Source: Xanthocytophaga agilis | GTDB taxonomy: Bacteria; Bacteroidota; Bacteroidia; Cytophagales; 172606-1 | Direction of reading: 5' to 3' | Length of the DNA: 64,000 nucleotides | Assembly: GCF_030068605.1 (NCBI RefSeq) | Contig: NZ_JASJOU010000001.1 | Coordinates: 806,001 to 870,000, forward strand | Part shown: positions 62,497 through 64,000 of the stretch, one piece after another | Numbering within the stretch: the first letter of the stretch is position 1 | Layout of the letters: each line of letters starts with the position of its first letter | The notes under the pieces: model-generated | Told to the model about the DNA's origin: nothing | Seen by the model: the letters and a program-made list of their open reading frames with translations, nothing else | Database searches by the model: none | Translations under genes and position numbers: made by a program

Positions 62497-64000
62497 CTAA
62501 TTTTTCCAGCGTAACCGAAGGCTATTGCTTACTACAGATACAGAGCTCAATGCCATCGCAGCTCCTGCAATCATGGGATTGAGCATATACCCATACAATG
62601 GATAAAGAATACCTGCTGCAACCGGAATACCTATCAGGTTATAGATAAATGCCCAGAACAGATTTTGCCGGATAGCATTGACTGTCAGACCGGATAAACG
62701 AATGGCTTGAGGGATACGTTGCAGATCGGATGAAATAAGTGTCATTTTGGCTACATCCATGGCAATGTCTGAACCTTTGCCCATCGCAATACTTACATCT
62801 GCCTGTGCAAGTGCCTGTGAGTCATTGATACCATCACCCACCATTGCCACAACTTTTCCCTGTTGTTGCAAGTCTTTGATAAAATCTGCTTTATCAGATG
62901 GCATTACCTCTGCCTTATAGTGCCGTATACCGACTTGTTTTGCTACTGCCTGAGCTGTATGTGCATTGTCCCCTGTGAGCATATAAATTTCAATGCCATT
63001 CTTTTGCAAACGACTGATTGCCTGAGAAGATGTCTTTTTAATTGTATCTGCAATAGCCAGAATAGCTAACAATGTGTTGTCTTCTGAAAAGAAAATTACC
63101 GTTTTACCTTCTTTTTGCAAAGTTTGGGATTGATCTTTTAGTGTAGAATCAGCAGAAATGGCATTTTCTTCCATAAAGCTTTGACTACCTATCCGATAGG
63201 TTTTGCCCTCATACATGGCTTCTACACCTTTCCCTGTGATACTTTCAAAAGAGTCCAGCGATACGGATTTGATGCCTTCTTTGCGTAACTTTCTTACAAC
63301 AGCCTCTGCCAACGGATGCTCAGATTGTGATTCAATTCCCAGCAAAATGGATTTCTGCATATCAGATAATGAAGTGATTGAATGCATATCAGTCACTTCT
63401 GGCTTTCCTTCCGTAATGGTTCCGGTTTTGTCCAGCACAATAGCTGTAATTTTATGTGCTAGTTCCAGGCTTTCTGCATCTTTAATCAAAATGCCATTTT
63501 CAGCACCTTTACCAACACCTACCATAATGGCAGTAGGAGTTGCCAGACCGAGAGCACAAGGGCAGGCTATAACCAAAACGGTGACCAGCGCCAGTAAGCC
63601 TTGTGTAAGAGCATTGTCTCCTCCAAAGATTTGCCAGAGTACAAAGCTCAGCATAGCAATACCAATGACTACCGGTACGAAGATACCTGCAATTTTATCT
63701 ACCAGTTTCTGGACAGGTGCTTTGCTACCTTGAGCTTCCTGTACCCGTTGAATAATGTGCGCCAGTAAAGTATCACTTCCTACTTTCTCTGCTATAAACC
63801 GAAAACTTCCTTTTTGATTGACTGTACCTGCCAGTACTTTTAACCCTTCTTTCTTTTCCACAGGTATTGGCTCTCCGCTGATCATGCTTTCGTCTACAAA
63901 GGAACTGCCTGATAGTACTAAACCGTCCACAGGTATTTTATCTCCTGGACGAACCAGTAATTTATCTCCAACTTGTACCTCACTGATAGTGATTGTTTGT
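62497..64000 (-). CDS. copA: Copper-translocating P-type ATPase, 5' end outside window
   Basis: About 500 C-terminal residues are present and the frame stays open at base 64000, so the start and metal-binding N-terminus are missing. Visible are GESMISGEP-type actuator residues ([14 protein letters not shown]), CPC in the TM ([11 protein letters not shown]), phosphorylation site DKTGT, HP in SEHPLAEAV and hinge [12 protein letters not shown]7 has YN ([10 protein letters not shown]) and TM8 has MALSS ([19 protein letters not shown]). This is the P1B-1 Cu(I) signature. It exports Cu(I) from the cytosol and heads the metal cluster. Confidence 0.95.
   Translation of the reverse strand, partial: QTITISEVQVGDKLLVRPGDKIPVDGLVLSGSSFVDESMISGEPIPVEKKEGLKVLAGTVNQKGSFRFIAEKVGSDTLLAHIIQRVQEAQGSKAPVQKLVDKIAGIFVPVVIGIAMLSFVLWQIFGGDNALTQGLLALVTVLVIACPCALGLATPTAIMVGVGKGAENGILIKDAESLELAHKITAIVLDKTGTITEGKPEVTDMHSITSLSDMQKSILLGIESQSEHPLAEAVVRKLRKEGIKSVSLDSFESITGKGVEAMYEGKTYRIGSQSFMEENAISADSTLKDQSQTLQKEGKTVIFFSEDNTLLAILAIADTIKKTSSQAISRLQKNGIEIYMLTGDNAHTAQAVAKQVGIRHYKAEVMPSDKADFIKDLQQQGKVVAMVGDGINDSQALAQADVSIAMGKGSDIAMDVAKMTLISSDLQRIPQAIRLSGLTVNAIRQNLFWAFIYNLIGIPVAAGILYPLYGYMLNPMIAGAAMALSSVSVVSNSLRLRWKN

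Noticed and set aside
1-64000. tRNA, rRNA or riboswitch genes
   Set aside because: I scanned the intergenic gaps by eye and found no cloverleaf, rRNA or known riboswitch core; a covariance-model scan was not possible.

Overview
The window looks like chromosomal DNA of a Bacteroidota member, most likely of the Cytophagales. The evidence is the gene content: a GH92 mannosidase, a TonB-dependent receptor with a carboxypeptidase-like N-terminal domain, a 7TMR-DISM histidine kinase, a Bat aerotolerance operon, AraC regulators, many lipoproteins, prfC, cmk and ispH of the Bacteroidota type. Further support comes from AT-rich intergenic DNA, weak Shine-Dalgarno signals and several TAnnTTTG -7 elements. 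I saw no rRNA, tRNA, CRISPR array, complete insertion sequence or prophage. Genus-level assignment is inference.

Layout. 1-7 kb: the 5' part of a secreted GH92 enzyme, then two AraC-regulator/oxidoreductase pairs (SDR and aldo/keto reductase) on either side of a leucine-rich-repeat gene. 7-12 kb: a CorC-type membrane protein, small envelope proteins, an ECF sigma factor with an overlapping membrane partner, and a lipoprotein. 12-17 kb: a phytate-use locus (TonB receptor, acidic Calx-beta-like lipoprotein, beta-propeller phytase). 17-21 kb: small hypothetical genes, a P-loop kinase-like protein and a decayed YCII/DGPF pseudogene. 21.5-27 kb: DinB protein, NarL-type response regulator, 7TMR-DISM kinase and a divergent secreted protein of unknown function, with three copies of an 18-bp near-palindrome in the gaps. 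27-32 kb: DUF6157-like protein, DsbA-like protein, lipoprotein, second LRR protein, prfC and two small overlapping genes.

32-44.5 kb: a Bat locus (MoxR, DUF58, BatD-like, BatA, BatB, BatC, fused BatD-BatE). It is interrupted by a zinc-ribbon-like gene and by a FadL/GDSL-hydrolase pair, and is followed by a Crp/Fnr regulator and a DoxX protein with a candidate operator. 45-53 kb: GH1 glucosidase, glycosyltransferase, DUF502, ispH, cmk, two tiny paralogous lipoproteins missed by length cut-offs, and adenine deaminase. 53-59 kb: coiled-coil lipoprotein, esterase, a SnoaL-ABM fusion, an outer-membrane barrel, a DUF4442 gene broken by one in-frame TGA, a GNAT and two NTF2-like proteins. 59-64 kb: a copper/metal cluster on the minus strand (CopA, CDF transporter, HMA chaperone, small Cys-rich protein, His/Met-rich outer-membrane protein).

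The most unusual non-coding signals are a degenerate tandem array of nine 28-bp units with a dyad-symmetric core (56096-56359), the three 18-bp near-palindromes around the two-component system, a 17-bp perfect inverted repeat (55958-56072) that resembles repeats near 17.3 kb, and the in-frame nonsense codon in the DUF4442 gene. All family assignments are from reading the sequence; no database search was run.
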